Shown: positions 25,723-35,276 of the stretch, piece by piece
Layout: each line of letters starts with the position of its first letter
How positions within the stretch are numbered: position 1 is the first letter of the stretch
NCBI GenBank assembly: GCA_044358835.1
Contig: JBIKNF010000005.1
Location: 49,651 to 113,650, forward strand
DNA length: 64,000 nucleotides
Reading direction: 5' to 3'
Origin: JAJTHC01 sp044358835
GTDB taxonomy: Bacteria > Cyanobacteriota > Vampirovibrionia > Vampirovibrionales > JAJTHC01
Notes under the pieces: generated by a model
The model's input: the letters and a program-made list of their open reading frames with translations, nothing else
Database searches by the model: none
Told to the model about the DNA's origin: nothing
Program-made: the position numbers and the translations under genes

Positions 25723-27531
25723 TTATTGCTCACGCAGTCGCCACACGCGCAGGCCTTGGGCTTGGCCGTCTTCAAAGACCAGCCGTACCCCGTTGCGTCG
25801 GTACTGTTCTTGGCGAATCCAGTCGTATTCGTCTCGCTTTTCTTTATGTTCAATAAAATAGGGGCACGCAAAGCCTGAAGCCGCTAAATCCACCCCGCTT
25901 AGGCCCGTGTCTAAATACGGAGTGCCAAGCACGTAAACAGGGCGCCCAACCACGTAGGCGTCTTTCACAGGCGAACTGCTTAAAAAGCACGCGGAATAAG
26001 GAACACGCTGATTCACCCACGCCTTTAAACGATCGGCAGGAGCAGGGGGGGCAAGCGCCAAACGCTCGTTTGAAGGGCGGGGGGTCGAGACGGGGGTGCC
26101 TGTATTGATCGCGACGAGGTTGAATCCATCGGCGGGGGGGCTTGCCCCACGTTCAACATCACCAGAAGGGGCATTTTGTGGGACGCCTTTGGTGCCTTGG
26201 GGTTCGTAAACACTGGCCAAGTAATTGTAGCCCACACGCGCTTGAAACAGCAACACACAGACCGTGGCCAAACCCACCACCCCTGTGCGCAGCACAGGCG
26301 CGGACCACTGCAACAAGGGAATACGGCTCAAGGATTTCAAGGCCAAATAACCAAAAATGAAAATCACTGGCAGTAAAAATGCCATGCTCAACACGGAACC
26401 TGTCACCAGCTTAGGCATTAAAAAGCTCAGGCACACGGCAAAAAACAGCGTCCACGTCAAAAACAATCCACCAATCACGTCTCGTTCTTTCACAAAGAGA
26501 TACACGGCCTTAATCATCGCCAACAGCGCAAACATCACCCCCAACGGCCACGACAATATCGCCATGCCACTCAGGCCGAGGTACGCGTGATTCAACATCG
26601 TCGCAAACCAAGATTCTGGCATTTGTGGCATGGGCCATTCTTGCAGGTTAGGGTCAGGGGCCAGCAACAACACCTTGCCCAGTTGATTCACGCCCCCAAA
26701 AAAGCCTTGCACGCGTTCTTGCAAGGGGGCAAGTAAACTACTGGCTCCCAACGATTCCATGGGGCTTGGGGCGTAGTTAAACGGCTGAGCCATCACCGCA
26801 ATGAGATTCACCCCCGGCACTGTGGCAGACATCAGCAACGCCACCCCTGTAGACAAAAGCGGGGTGCCCACAAAACCCAAGCACAGTAAGCTCATGTTCC
26901 ACGCCGTTAAAAGGCACCACCCATACGGGTGCAAAAACCCCGCAATAAGCGCCATTGCTGTACCCAGCCCTGCAATAAAAATCGTGCGATGTTCCTTCAA
27001 CACTTGCAATAAAAGAAGCAGCACAAGCGTAAACATCCACAACAGCGGGGCCGGATTCAACGCAGTGACGGTGTTTAACACCAAGGGCGAACACGCAATC
27101 AGTAAAACCAGTAACAGGCTGCCAACGTAGCCCAGCCCTTGACGAAACGCGCTGTACAGCATCGTCATGCTGAGCACATAAGCCCCAATGTTAATGCCCA
27201 GTAGGATGGGACTATAGGCTTGAAAAACGGTCGAGCCTTTGAGGCTCATTAAACCGGCGATCAGGTAACTATAGATCGGGAACACGCCTAGCAGTTCAGG
27301 GTTGTTGGTGGGTGTTTGCCCCAAGACTTGTTCGGCCAATTGCACATAAGGCAACGCCAAGGGAGACGGCCACGTCAAAGCAACGGGGTGGCTATGCAAT
27401 AGGGCCACAACAGTTAAGGCACAGGCCAAGGCCAGCATGGCCAGAATATCGGGGAGGGGGGTATTTTCAAGGCGAAAGGGCTTTTGGTAGACTTCGCCTG
27501 TTTCGGGGTGTTCTAGGGTGTCGGGGGACAT
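25723..27531 (-). CDS. polytopic membrane protein, possibly GT-C-type glycosyltransferase
   Basis: 602 residues with about ten to twelve hydrophobic segments between residues 28 and 440, followed by a soluble C-terminal part (about 450-602) that includes a Pro/Ser/Thr-rich linker. The first periplasmic loop (PYVQLAEQVLGQTPTNNPELLG) and overall topology recall GT-C glycosyltransferases of the PMT/ArnT kind, but I see no clear DD/DE catalytic motif, so this is a guess. A TGGTATACT extended -10 box lies about 30 bp upstream. Confidence 0.6.
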   Translation of the reverse strand: MSPDTLEHPETGEVYQKPFRLENTPLPDILAMLALACALTVVALLHSHPVALTWPSPLALPYVQLAEQVLGQTPTNNPELLGVFPIYSYLIAGLMSLKGSTVFQAYSPILLGINIGAYVLSMTMLYSAFRQGLGYVGSLLLVLLIACSPLVLNTVTALNPAPLLWMFTLVLLLLLQVLKEHRTIFIAGLGTAMALIAGFLHPYGWCLLTAWNMSLLCLGFVGTPLLSTGVALLMSATVPGVNLIAVMAQPFNYAPSPMESLGASSLLAPLQERVQGFFGGVNQLGKVLLLAPDPNLQEWPMPQMPESWFATMLNHAYLGLSGMAILSWPLGVMFALLAMIKAVYLFVKERDVIGGLFLTWTLFFAVCLSFLMPKLVTGSVLSMAFLLPVIFIFGYLALKSLSRIPLLQWSAPVLRTGVVGLATVCVLLFQARVGYNYLASVYEPQGTKGVPQNAPSGDVERGASPPADGFNLVAINTGTPVSTPRPSNERLALAPPAPADRLKAWVNQRVPYSACFLSSSPVKDAYVVGRPVYVLGTPYLDTGLSGVDLAASGFACPYFIEHKEKRDEYDWIRQEQYRRNGVRLVFEDGQAQGLRVWRLREQ

Positions 27532-27652
27532 GTGTTCGCCTCACGCGTTGCAACCATATCCTCTAGTATACCATGATTTTCGCATTTGTTGGTATGGCAA
27601 AGAAAGACGAAACGTTCTCTAAAGCGGGTTAATCCTTAAAGCGACTAGGGGA

Positions 27653-28963
27653 CTACAAAACGTGGGTTTTAAGGACGTTAAGGGCATGAAAGCAGGCGGT
27701 GTTCACAAATCGAGCCTGCAAACTGGCTCTGTCCCACAACGGATTCAACCGTGCTTCTTGAGTAAAGACTTGCCCTGAAGGCAAAGCCACCGCCACCCAC
27801 AGCACGCCCACGGGTTTTAATGGCGTGCCTCCTTCAGGCCCCGCAATGCCTGTGGTGGCGAGCCCCACGCAGGTTTCAGGGGTGTCGCTCAACAAGCGAA
27901 CGCCTTGGGCCATGGCTTTGGCCACTTCGGCAGAAACGGCGCCGTGTTGTTGCAACAGTGCTTCATCCACCCCCAGATATTTCACTTTTGCCGCGTTACT
28001 ATACGTCACGATGTTCGCATCAATAAAGGCAGACGCCCCCGCTTCTTGAATAAACGCATGGCTCAAGCTCCCGCCTGTGCAGGATTCAGCCACCGCCAAG
28101 CGCAGGCCTGCTTGTGCTAGTTGAGCCAACAGCAACGGTGCTAAACGACTCGCGGGAGCGTCTAACATAAAAGGCCGTACGGCTTCTGGCAACTGTTGAA
28201 CAAAACGATCAAAAATGGCGTCCGCGTCGCTTTCTTCGCTCACGCTTAAACGCAAGCGCACTCGGCCATCATCACTCACATAAGGCGCCACTTCGGGGCG
28301 TTGAAAATGAGCCAAGCCCCCCAAGGCTTCCGCCAAATGCGATTCGCCAATGCCGTAAAACCATACATCCCGCGTGTGACGAGCCACCAGCGTTTTTTGT
28401 TGCGTCTTGGCCCACGCCAGCAGGCGACTGTGAACATCGGGCCACATAACGCGCATTTCAGCGGGAATCCCCGGCAAAGCAACGATGACCTTACCCTCTT
28501 CGGCTCGTTCCCACCACATGCCGGGGGCGGTTCCTATCGGGTTGTAAATCGCTTCACTCTGCAGGGGAAGCATGACTTGCTTATGATTGGAGGCAGGCAT
28601 GGTTTTACCCACGGCTTGAAAGCGACTGGCCATCACCGCTAAAGACGCCTGATCTTCCACCAATGGCACCCCAAACCCTTCAGCCAAAGCGTTGAGCGTC
28701 AGATCATCTTCGGTTGGGCCTAGACCGCCTGTTAGAATGAGGCAGTCGCACTGGGTCAAGGCGTCTTGGGTGGCTTGAACAATGTCGCGGGGGTCGTCTC
28801 CCACGCAGGTGTGACGGATTGGGGCCGCCCCAATCAAGCGCGCTTGTTCAGCCAACCAAGACGCATTCGTATTCACCACTTCTCCCCAAAGCACTTCGTC
28901 GCCCACCGCCAAGGTAGCGATGTTCAAAGGGCGCGGGGAATGATTAAACGATGTGGGGTTCAT
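27653..28963 (-). CDS. cinA: CinA family nicotinamide-nucleotide amidohydrolase/ADP-ribose pyrophosphatase
   Basis: About 436 residues. The N-terminal MoaB/MogA-like domain (about 20-190) shows AVGDEVLWGEVVNTN and LTGGLGPTEDDLT; the C-terminal PncC-type amidohydrolase domain (about 275-430) shows LAVAESCTGGSLSHAF and TGIAGPEGGTPLKPVG. CinA recycles pyridine nucleotides by deamidating NMN. The ATG at 28990 would lie within about 5 bases of the likely transcription start, so the ATG at 28963 is preferred. Divergent from the SDR gene, with shared promoter box AGTATACT. Confidence 0.93.
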   Translation of the reverse strand: MNPTSFNHSPRPLNIATLAVGDEVLWGEVVNTNASWLAEQARLIGAAPIRHTCVGDDPRDIVQATQDALTQCDCLILTGGLGPTEDDLTLNALAEGFGVPLVEDQASLAVMASRFQAVGKTMPASNHKQVMLPLQSEAIYNPIGTAPGMWWERAEEGKVIVALPGIPAEMRVMWPDVHSRLLAWAKTQQKTLVARHTRDVWFYGIGESHLAEALGGLAHFQRPEVAPYVSDDGRVRLRLSVSEESDADAIFDRFVQQLPEAVRPFMLDAPASRLAPLLLAQLAQAGLRLAVAESCTGGSLSHAFIQEAGASAFIDANIVTYSNAAKVKYLGVDEALLQQHGAVSAEVAKAMAQGVRLLSDTPETCVGLATTGIAGPEGGTPLKPVGVLWVAVALPSGQVFTQEARLNPLWDRASLQARFVNTACFHALNVLKTHVL

Positions 28964-28999
28964 GGGTGTTTGTCTCTTTGCTAAGGTCATTATGTTTCT

Positions 29000-29007
29000 A
29001 GTATACT
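29000..29007. promoter_or_regulatory. palindromic -10 box AGTATACT shared by divergent cinA and SDR genes
   Basis: AGTATACT is its own reverse complement and so presents TATACT as a -10 hexamer to both strands. It lies about 28 bp before the SDR start and about 37 bp before the preferred cinA start. No good -35 is seen on either side. Confidence 0.45.
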
Positions 29008-29034
29008 GGAAAAAATTATGTAGGAGTTTTCGCC

Positions 29035-29838
29035 ATGGCGATGAAGCTAAAAGACAAAACAGTTTTTATTACAGGTGCTTCCAGTGGCATAGGCCATGCG
29101 TGTGCGGAAGCCTTTGCCGCAAAGGGCTGTCGCTTATTATTAACGGCTCGGCGGGTGGAACGTTTAGAAGCGCTTGCCCTAAAACTGAGAGAAAAATATA
29201 ACACCCCGTGCTTGGTGGCTGAACTGGATGTACAGAAGCCCAAGGCGATTGATGCGCTGGTTTCTTCAATTCCACCGGCGTATGCGAATGTGGATATTTT
29301 GGTGAATAACGCGGGCTTGGCCTTGGGAAAATCCCCCTTGCATGAAAATAATCCCAAACATTGGCACACCATGATTCAAACAAACGTAATGGGCCTATTG
29401 CATGTGACCTACGCCGTGTTACCCGGCATGTTAGCACGAGGCAAAGGGCATATCATCAACATCGGTTCAGTGGCCGGCCGTAGGGCTTACGCAGGCGGGA
29501 GCGTCTATTGTGCAAGTAAATCAGCGGTTAAAGCCATTAGTGAAGGCTTAAAGCATGATTTACTCGGCACCCCCATTCGGGTTACGTGTATTGAACCGGG
29601 TATGGTGGAAACCGAGTTTAGCACCGTGCGTTTTGAAGGCAATGACGAAAAAGCGTCGAGCGTTTATGCAGGAACAACCCCCCTAACGGCCATGGATATT
29701 GCCGAAAGTGTGGTGTTTGTGGCAAGCCGACCCTTGCATGTCAACATTAGCGATATGCTGATTCTTGCCACTGATCAAAGCGACGCAACCACCGTACATC
29801 GTCCACTCAGTCGTTCAGAATTGTTACAATCTTCGTAA
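29035..29838 (+). CDS. NADP-dependent short-chain dehydrogenase (YdfG-like)
   Basis: 267 residues of the classical SDR family: cofactor motif TGASSGIG (about 13-20) with a following basic residue in ARRVERL that favours NADP, NNAG (about 89-92), catalytic Ser in IGSVAGR, and YCASK with the catalytic Tyr and Lys (about 159-163). The PGMVETEF and overall pattern recall YdfG, which oxidises serine, threonine and 3-hydroxy acids. GGAG lies 8 bases before the ATG. Confidence 0.88.
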   Translation: MAMKLKDKTVFITGASSGIGHACAEAFAAKGCRLLLTARRVERLEALALKLREKYNTPCLVAELDVQKPKAIDALVSSIPPAYANVDILVNNAGLALGKSPLHENNPKHWHTMIQTNVMGLLHVTYAVLPGMLARGKGHIINIGSVAGRRAYAGGSVYCASKSAVKAISEGLKHDLLGTPIRVTCIEPGMVETEFSTVRFEGNDEKASSVYAGTTPLTAMDIAESVVFVASRPLHVNISDMLILATDQSDATTVHRPLSRSELLQSS

Positions 29839-29933
29839 TAAACCGTGACACGCGTCGTAAACTATGATTTAATTGTTTTTAAAATGAAGTTGTGATTTTT
29901 TATTGATGGCTTGAACAAGAAAGGGATGGATTG

Positions 29934-30389
29934 ATGTTCCCATTTTTTACAGGTTATTCTGGTGGAAGGCTTCCCTTTCACGCTGTGTCAAACAACTCTA
30001 CCTCATTTCAAACAGGGGCTTGCCCACCACGAGTTCCATACTACAGCAGTGGTGCTTGCCCTCCTTCCTTTCACGGGGGTTACACAGGCAGAGATCAATT
30101 TATGCGAAATGGCCACGGCGACGGTGGCTACCAAAACGTCCGCTTGGGCTACAACAATGGGGGCTACGGCGGTTATGGGGGAAGTGGGCCCTGTGGCGGC
30201 ATTGGCGGGGGCTTTGGGTTCATCCCTCGTACGGGGTGGTTTCAAACAGCCAATGGCCCTATTTATGTGGGATTTAACACCTATTTAAATAGCATCAACA
30301 GTGCCTTATACGGCTTGTATGGAGGCAACTTCGCTGGCTTGGGCGGACTTGGAAACTTTGGCGGAGGGTTTGCTTCACTGGCTTATTAG
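29934..30389 (+). CDS. glycine/tyrosine-rich low-complexity protein
   Basis: 151 residues, unrecognised. The first third is rich in Phe, Ser and Pro with a repeated TGACPP/SGACPP motif; the rest is Gly-Tyr-rich (GGYGGYGGSGP, GGIGGGFGF) with a more ordered core around residues 100-125. AAAGGGATGG precedes the ATG; an in-frame TTG just before is less likely. Such composition is typical of surface or matrix proteins. Its end overlaps the convergent FAD oxidoreductase gene by 15 bp. Confidence 0.6.
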   Translation: MFPFFTGYSGGRLPFHAVSNNSTSFQTGACPPRVPYYSSGACPPSFHGGYTGRDQFMRNGHGDGGYQNVRLGYNNGGYGGYGGSGPCGGIGGGFGFIPRTGWFQTANGPIYVGFNTYLNSINSALYGLYGGNFAGLGGLGNFGGGFASLAY

Positions 30390-31424
30390 CAAGGCCGTTT
30401 CAAAACCAGACACCCACGCCGTTTCAATGCGAGCCCCCGTACCAAACGCATCGCCTGCTAGATAACAGGGGGGAAACCCCTTCGGCAAGTCGACCGGAAA
30501 GACGGCACCTTCAACCGATTTTTCAACCAACGCATAACGCCAGCGATGCGTTTGCACCACCTCATAATCGCTAGGGTTGACGTGGCTTACGGCTTCAATG
30601 GCGCCAAGCAAGTCTTGTTGAACCGCTTCTAGTGGGGCTTCAAAGTGTCGCTTGGCATATTCAGGCGTGCTATGAATCGTAAAAGCCTGTTGGGCATCAC
30701 TGGCTTGATTGTATTTGGCCACGTTGCAGGCGAGCCATCGCACGGGTGAGTTGCCCGTAAACGCAAGCCCTTGTTGAAATTCAAAGGCAGGAAAACCTTT
30801 CGGAGTCACTGCCATAACCGCGAGAGATGGTGCATATTCAACCCGCGCTAAGACTTGTGCTTGAGCTTCGCTTAAGGCAATGCCAGATTCTTCAAACAGC
30901 GCCAAAGTCTGCGGGACAGGCGCGGTAACAATCAACTGATGCCCTTCTAAAACGGCACCGTCTTCTAAATGAGCCTGCCACCCTTGAGTGGTTTGGGTGA
31001 GTTTAACAACGCGTTGCCCGAGGGAAACATTCGCCGTGAGCGATTGTGCCATGGCTTTTGCAAGCGAAGTCATGCCTGCTGTGGTGGGAATATAACGCGG
31101 ACGGGGGGAAGCATCGAGCGTGTCGTCTTGAAAGTGAAGGGTGTGAAACCAAGGTTTGATCGTGCCTGCTTCAAGCCACGCATCCACCTGGCTTTGAAAG
31201 CGCGCGTCACTGGCGGTAAAATACTGCCCGCCGTGATCCAAACGAAGTTCACCCATGCGTCGTGTGGCTAAGCGACCGCCCAGGCCACGTCCCTTGTCCA
31301 CCATCGCAACGCTCAAGCCTCGAGATTCCAACACTGTTGCAGCACTAAGGCCCGCCATACCCGCCCCAATAATGAGCACGTCATACACAGGGGGTTCAAC
31401 TGTTGGATGGGGCTTAACGTTCAT
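30375..31424 (-). CDS. FAD-dependent oxidoreductase, renalase/amine oxidase-like
   Basis: About 349 residues. The N-terminal dinucleotide fold VLIIGAGMAGLSAATVLESRG is followed by DKGRGLGGRLATRR and LDHGGQYFTA, the pattern of the renalase-like NAD(P)/FAD family; the C-terminal FAD contact is YLAGDAFGTGARIETAW. Substrate unknown. The ATG at 31424 lies inside the end of the upstream gene (11-bp overlap), so the two are coupled. Confidence 0.82.
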   Translation of the reverse strand: MNVKPHPTVEPPVYDVLIIGAGMAGLSAATVLESRGLSVAMVDKGRGLGGRLATRRMGELRLDHGGQYFTASDARFQSQVDAWLEAGTIKPWFHTLHFQDDTLDASPRPRYIPTTAGMTSLAKAMAQSLTANVSLGQRVVKLTQTTQGWQAHLEDGAVLEGHQLIVTAPVPQTLALFEESGIALSEAQAQVLARVEYAPSLAVMAVTPKGFPAFEFQQGLAFTGNSPVRWLACNVAKYNQASDAQQAFTIHSTPEYAKRHFEAPLEAVQQDLLGAIEAVSHVNPSDYEVVQTHRWRYALVEKSVEGAVFPVDLPKGFPPCYLAGDAFGTGARIETAWVSGFETALLISQ

Positions 31425-32430
31425 GAATAAACACCTTTGTAATTTCAATTAAATCCGTGCGATCACTGGCATTGACGTGAGAATCGACTTTTAAAATAAT
31501 GCCCTTATGAAGCACCACGACCCCTGAAAGCTGAAAGCCATCACCTTCTAAAGTACCAATGCCATGCCCTTCTAAAATCGCTGGAATCCCTTTGGCAAAG
31601 GATTCCCAGCCAAACAGCTGTGGCAGCGTACCGCGCCGCAACCCCACACTTTTATAAAGCACACGTTCCTTATCGCTAAGTCGAGGCAGTTCTTCTAGGC
31701 CAAAGTGTTCAAAAAACGCGTGGGTTTCTTGATTTTCATCACTCATATGCACCAAGGCCACATTAAAGCCCATGGATTCCAAATGCGCGAGGTTGTCTCG
31801 TAAATCATGCAAGGTACTTCGGCAAAAGGTACAACCCAAATGCCTTAAAAACACCAACATTAAAGGGGCGTCTTGGCTTAGGTCAATCACGGTTTCACCG
31901 TCTTGACTTTTAAGGTGTCGAAAGGTAATGGCATGCTGACCGTGATAAATCAACGTGTCTTCTTCATCCAGCTGACGCCAATGGGCATAGGCCCGATGCA
32001 GAATCAAGGCAAAGGGGATCCACCAAATTAAGTCGTTGGTAATGATGTTTGCCCCAAAACTCAAGGGAAATCGAGCTTCAATTAAGGCCTTGGCAAAACC
32101 AATCGGCCCAAGCACTTTACCCAACAGCCCCACCAACACAATGGCCCAATGGCGAAAGGGGTGACTGGCTGCGGCCCAATAGCCAATGCCGTACACCCCA
32201 ACAATCATGCCAATGCACTGCCACAATTCAGGGTAATTCGGGGCTTCCATGCCACACCATTCAAATAACGTTAAGGGAAATAGCACCACAAAAGCGCCCC
32301 ACAACACGTTGTAACACCCTGCTAGCACCAGCGTTAAACGCATCCATGGGGCAAAGGGATGCTTCCATGTGGGGGAGTCGGGTGAAACAAGGCCCAGTTG
32401 TTGAAGGGTGACGGTTTTAATGGCGTTCAT
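31414..32430 (-). CDS. membrane domain fused to a thioredoxin-like (SelL/AhpC-TSA type) redox domain
   Basis: 338 residues. About four membrane segments occupy residues 28-150; residues about 165-338 form a peroxiredoxin-like domain with FLRHLGCTFCR, a CxxC at the position where SelL-type proteins carry their redox pair. A four-helix membrane module tethered to a SelL-like domain is uncommon in my experience. Proposed role: membrane-associated thiol redox, substrate unknown. Part of a tight minus-strand run with the genes on either side (10 bp and overlapping). Confidence 0.75.
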   Translation of the reverse strand: MNAIKTVTLQQLGLVSPDSPTWKHPFAPWMRLTLVLAGCYNVLWGAFVVLFPLTLFEWCGMEAPNYPELWQCIGMIVGVYGIGYWAAASHPFRHWAIVLVGLLGKVLGPIGFAKALIEARFPLSFGANIITNDLIWWIPFALILHRAYAHWRQLDEEDTLIYHGQHAITFRHLKSQDGETVIDLSQDAPLMLVFLRHLGCTFCRSTLHDLRDNLAHLESMGFNVALVHMSDENQETHAFFEHFGLEELPRLSDKERVLYKSVGLRRGTLPQLFGWESFAKGIPAILEGHGIGTLEGDGFQLSGVVVLHKGIILKVDSHVNASDRTDLIEITKVFIHER

Positions 32431-32440
32431 GGGGGTGTTC

Positions 32441-33394
32441 TCAATTCGTAGGGGGGATTAAATCAGTTAAGGCAGATGCTAAATCTGAAAAAATAAAGGC
32501 ATAGCCGGTGGCCATAATTCGTTCAGAAGAACAGCGTTGGCTGGCAAGCAATAGGGATTCACCCATGCCTTGTGTTCCATATTTTAACAGAAAAGTAGGC
32601 ACAGGAAAGGGCGTGGGGCGCTTGAGTCGTTCGCCTAATTGAGTGGTAAAATCCACATTACGTTCAGGGCAGGGAGCCGTTACATTGTACGCCCCTATTA
32701 CGTCTTCATGGCTTAAGGCATGAAGCAAAATCCCCACAACATCCTCCATATGTACCCAGCTCATCCATTGTTGACCGTTACCTAAAATGCCCCCTAAACC
32801 TAATTTAAACGCAGGAAGCATGGCGTGTAAGGCCCCCCCCTTACGAGAAAGAATAATCCCAAAGCGCGCTTGCACCGTGCGAATGCCTGCATGGCTCAAC
32901 AATTCGGTGGCCCCTTCCCACGCGTGGCACACGTGAGCCAAAAAATCATCCCCATAAGCAGACGCCTCATTTAAAACAGCCTCCCCCTGATGCAAGCCAT
33001 AAATCCCCACCGCACTGGCAGAAATAAATACCTTGGGCGGGTGTTCTAAAGCACACAACAATTCACCCAACTTACGGGTTACTTCCACCCGAGACGCCTC
33101 AATTCGTTCACGCTTCTGACGCGTCCACAACCCGAGAATGCTTTCTCCTGCCAAGTGAATCACCCCATCAATCGGGCCAATGGCTTCTAAACGAGCCACA
33201 TCGGTTTCCTTATAGTGGAGCAAATCCATGTAAAGGGGCACGACCCCTGTTGCCAAGCGAAGCGCCTTAGAACGTGGGCGCAAAATCGCATAAACGCGAT
33301 GCCCTTGCTTTAACAAAGCATCACTAACGGCTTGACCCACAAGGCCTGTTGCACCGGTAAGCAGTATTGTTTTGGAGGTAGAATTAGTAGTCAT
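32441..33394 (-). CDS. TIGR01777/SDR39U1-type NAD-dependent epimerase
   Basis: 317 residues. Atypical SDR with LLTGATGLVGQAV at the start, VIHLAGESI near residue 80, WTRQKRERIEASRV (the family's RW..KK-like segment), and FISASAVGIYG near 125. Matches the TIGR01777 group (YfcH, SDR39U1), whose substrate is unknown and which some link to cell division. Lies 10 bp before the membrane-thioredoxin gene. Confidence 0.85.
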   Translation of the reverse strand: MTTNSTSKTILLTGATGLVGQAVSDALLKQGHRVYAILRPRSKALRLATGVVPLYMDLLHYKETDVARLEAIGPIDGVIHLAGESILGLWTRQKRERIEASRVEVTRKLGELLCALEHPPKVFISASAVGIYGLHQGEAVLNEASAYGDDFLAHVCHAWEGATELLSHAGIRTVQARFGIILSRKGGALHAMLPAFKLGLGGILGNGQQWMSWVHMEDVVGILLHALSHEDVIGAYNVTAPCPERNVDFTTQLGERLKRPTPFPVPTFLLKYGTQGMGESLLLASQRCSSERIMATGYAFIFSDLASALTDLIPPTN

Positions 33395-33437
33395 GGTAGG
33401 GGAGTCTCTCTTCTGTTGGGAGGGGTTTACATAGGGA

Positions 33438-35192
33438 TTATATCAATTTAACCGGTAAAAAGCCCCATTCTTTTCCTAATACATGGGTAAACGTTGAAAA
33501 ATACTGCATTTTTTCGAGGCTTTTTTCACACGAATCTTCCATGGCATACAGCGCGGATCGCCTCAGCAGTTGCGTTAAAAAGCGCGTGTCTTCAAGGGGT
33601 TCTTCAAATTGAGCAATTTCTGTAGCAATTAAGGCGGGGTTCTTTCGTTGGCGTTGCCATTTGTACAGGCAGGCCACTTCAGCCAGACGTTCTTTTAAAA
33701 CGTTGGTGTACCCCGCTTCTTCAAGCACTTGCTTGACATTCTCACACCAGGTGCCCAAAAAGTCTGAAAAGTCTTGAACGGTGGTGAAGAAAAGAGGCAT
33801 TGAAAGAGGAAAGACCTCTTCATCACGCATTTTTTTAATGGAAGGTCCGTTGTGTTCAAGAAAGTCACAGACGTCCGTCCATCGTTGAATCAAGGCGTCA
33901 AAATGAACGCCTAAGCCTTTACAATCACTGGCTTTAACTCGCCAATCCACAAAGGCTTCTTCATGAATGAGTGAGTAGGTTTCAGGCGCGTACTTTTCAT
34001 TTTGCCACGCCGCACATTGTTGAAGCGGTGTTTGCTCATCGCCGGAATTTAGAGTAAATAACAGGCTACGCCACGCCGTGTACACATAAGGGAGGGGTTC
34101 GCCTGTTTCAAAGCAAAGGGATTCACGCGCCAAGAGTTTTTTTCGAAATTCGGGCAACGGCATGAACAAACGCGCTTCATTGTCGTCAAAATGAATCATC
34201 CATCGCTTCATTTCGGCTTGAGTCAGGTAATTCTGCACCACCGCATCCACAATCCCTGTTTGGTCGCTGATGTAAACCATCAATAGGGCAAAATCCCCGT
34301 TTTGCCATTCGCTCACCAGTAAAAGCACTTGAATGCCTTCGCCAGAAATATGGGTGCAGTAGGCGTCCTGCTGTTTGATGTTCAAGGCCCACGAAGGCGG
34401 AAGGTGGCTTAAGGCGTCGATGTGTTCGGCATCATGGGCTGAATACACGCCGGCCAACTGTAATTTTTTTAAGGCGATTTCGGCTTCTTTACGTTCGTTT
34501 ACGGCAATTTTAGACGCCGATGCGTACTTCACATATCGATTATAAATCCCCCACGCCGCCAAAATACTGCCTGAATTGCCCAAGCTTTTCAGCAACCATA
34601 GGCGTAACTTGGGGAACGTCATGCCTTGAAGCAATAGGGGCAAAGCAAAGTTTACAATGCTTTTGGCAGGCACACTCGCTTCAATACTGCTTAAAATTTC
34701 AAAGACTTCTTCAGCCGGCACTTCTAAGAAGGCGTCAATGAATTCGGTCATGGCATCAGGGTTTTCTTTGGCCATGTCAAACACCCGTAAGGCTTCACGT
34801 TCAAGCAAGGCATCGGGATCCTTCATGTTTTCAAAAAAGAATTCGGGGTCCACTTCATCTCCCAAGGAACGGAGCATCACGTGAATCAAGTCTTTCACGT
34901 CATCTGCCACGTTGGGATTGGCCACAAGGGCATACAGGGGTGTTTGTAAGGCCTTAAGTTCGCCAATTTCCATGATTAAATCCGTAATGGCTTCAAGGCG
35001 CTTATGTTGACTGTTGGGACAAGTTTCCAGTTCTTTTAACAAGAAGGGGTACCAGGCTTCTTTGGGGGCGAGCTTGAGTAAAAAACGTCCCGCTTTTTCG
35101 CGTTCCGTGCGCGAAGGGCTGGTTTGGGTTTGAATGAGTTGAAGGGTATCGATGAGGTGGCGTCTTAATTGCATGGGCGACAGGGTGGACAT
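33438..35192 (-). CDS. hypothetical protein with N-terminal HEAT-like repeats
   Basis: I do not recognise this 584-residue protein. Residues about 10-240 look like HEAT/ARM-type helical pairs (for example LLEREALRVFDMAKE, FPKLRLWLLKSLGNSGS). The remainder is mixed alpha/beta without obvious catalytic motifs, and the last 150 residues are helical. No signal peptide or membrane segment. First gene of the run that continues to 30375. It has a slightly acidic composition throughout. Confidence 0.6.
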   Translation of the reverse strand: MSTLSPMQLRRHLIDTLQLIQTQTSPSRTEREKAGRFLLKLAPKEAWYPFLLKELETCPNSQHKRLEAITDLIMEIGELKALQTPLYALVANPNVADDVKDLIHVMLRSLGDEVDPEFFFENMKDPDALLEREALRVFDMAKENPDAMTEFIDAFLEVPAEEVFEILSSIEASVPAKSIVNFALPLLLQGMTFPKLRLWLLKSLGNSGSILAAWGIYNRYVKYASASKIAVNERKEAEIALKKLQLAGVYSAHDAEHIDALSHLPPSWALNIKQQDAYCTHISGEGIQVLLLVSEWQNGDFALLMVYISDQTGIVDAVVQNYLTQAEMKRWMIHFDDNEARLFMPLPEFRKKLLARESLCFETGEPLPYVYTAWRSLLFTLNSGDEQTPLQQCAAWQNEKYAPETYSLIHEEAFVDWRVKASDCKGLGVHFDALIQRWTDVCDFLEHNGPSIKKMRDEEVFPLSMPLFFTTVQDFSDFLGTWCENVKQVLEEAGYTNVLKERLAEVACLYKWQRQRKNPALIATEIAQFEEPLEDTRFLTQLLRRSALYAMEDSCEKSLEKMQYFSTFTHVLGKEWGFLPVKLI

Positions 35193-35276
35193 GGAATGAT
35201 ACTTTCAACACGGTGATGACCCCTACATCGTAACACAAAACAGTAGCCATGTTGCAATTTTAGAAAAACGTAACAC

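Noticed and set aside
27312..28642. Long frames antisense to cinA, PFOR and gltX
   Set aside because: They follow from codon bias of the real genes on the other strand and have no domains or ribosome sites.
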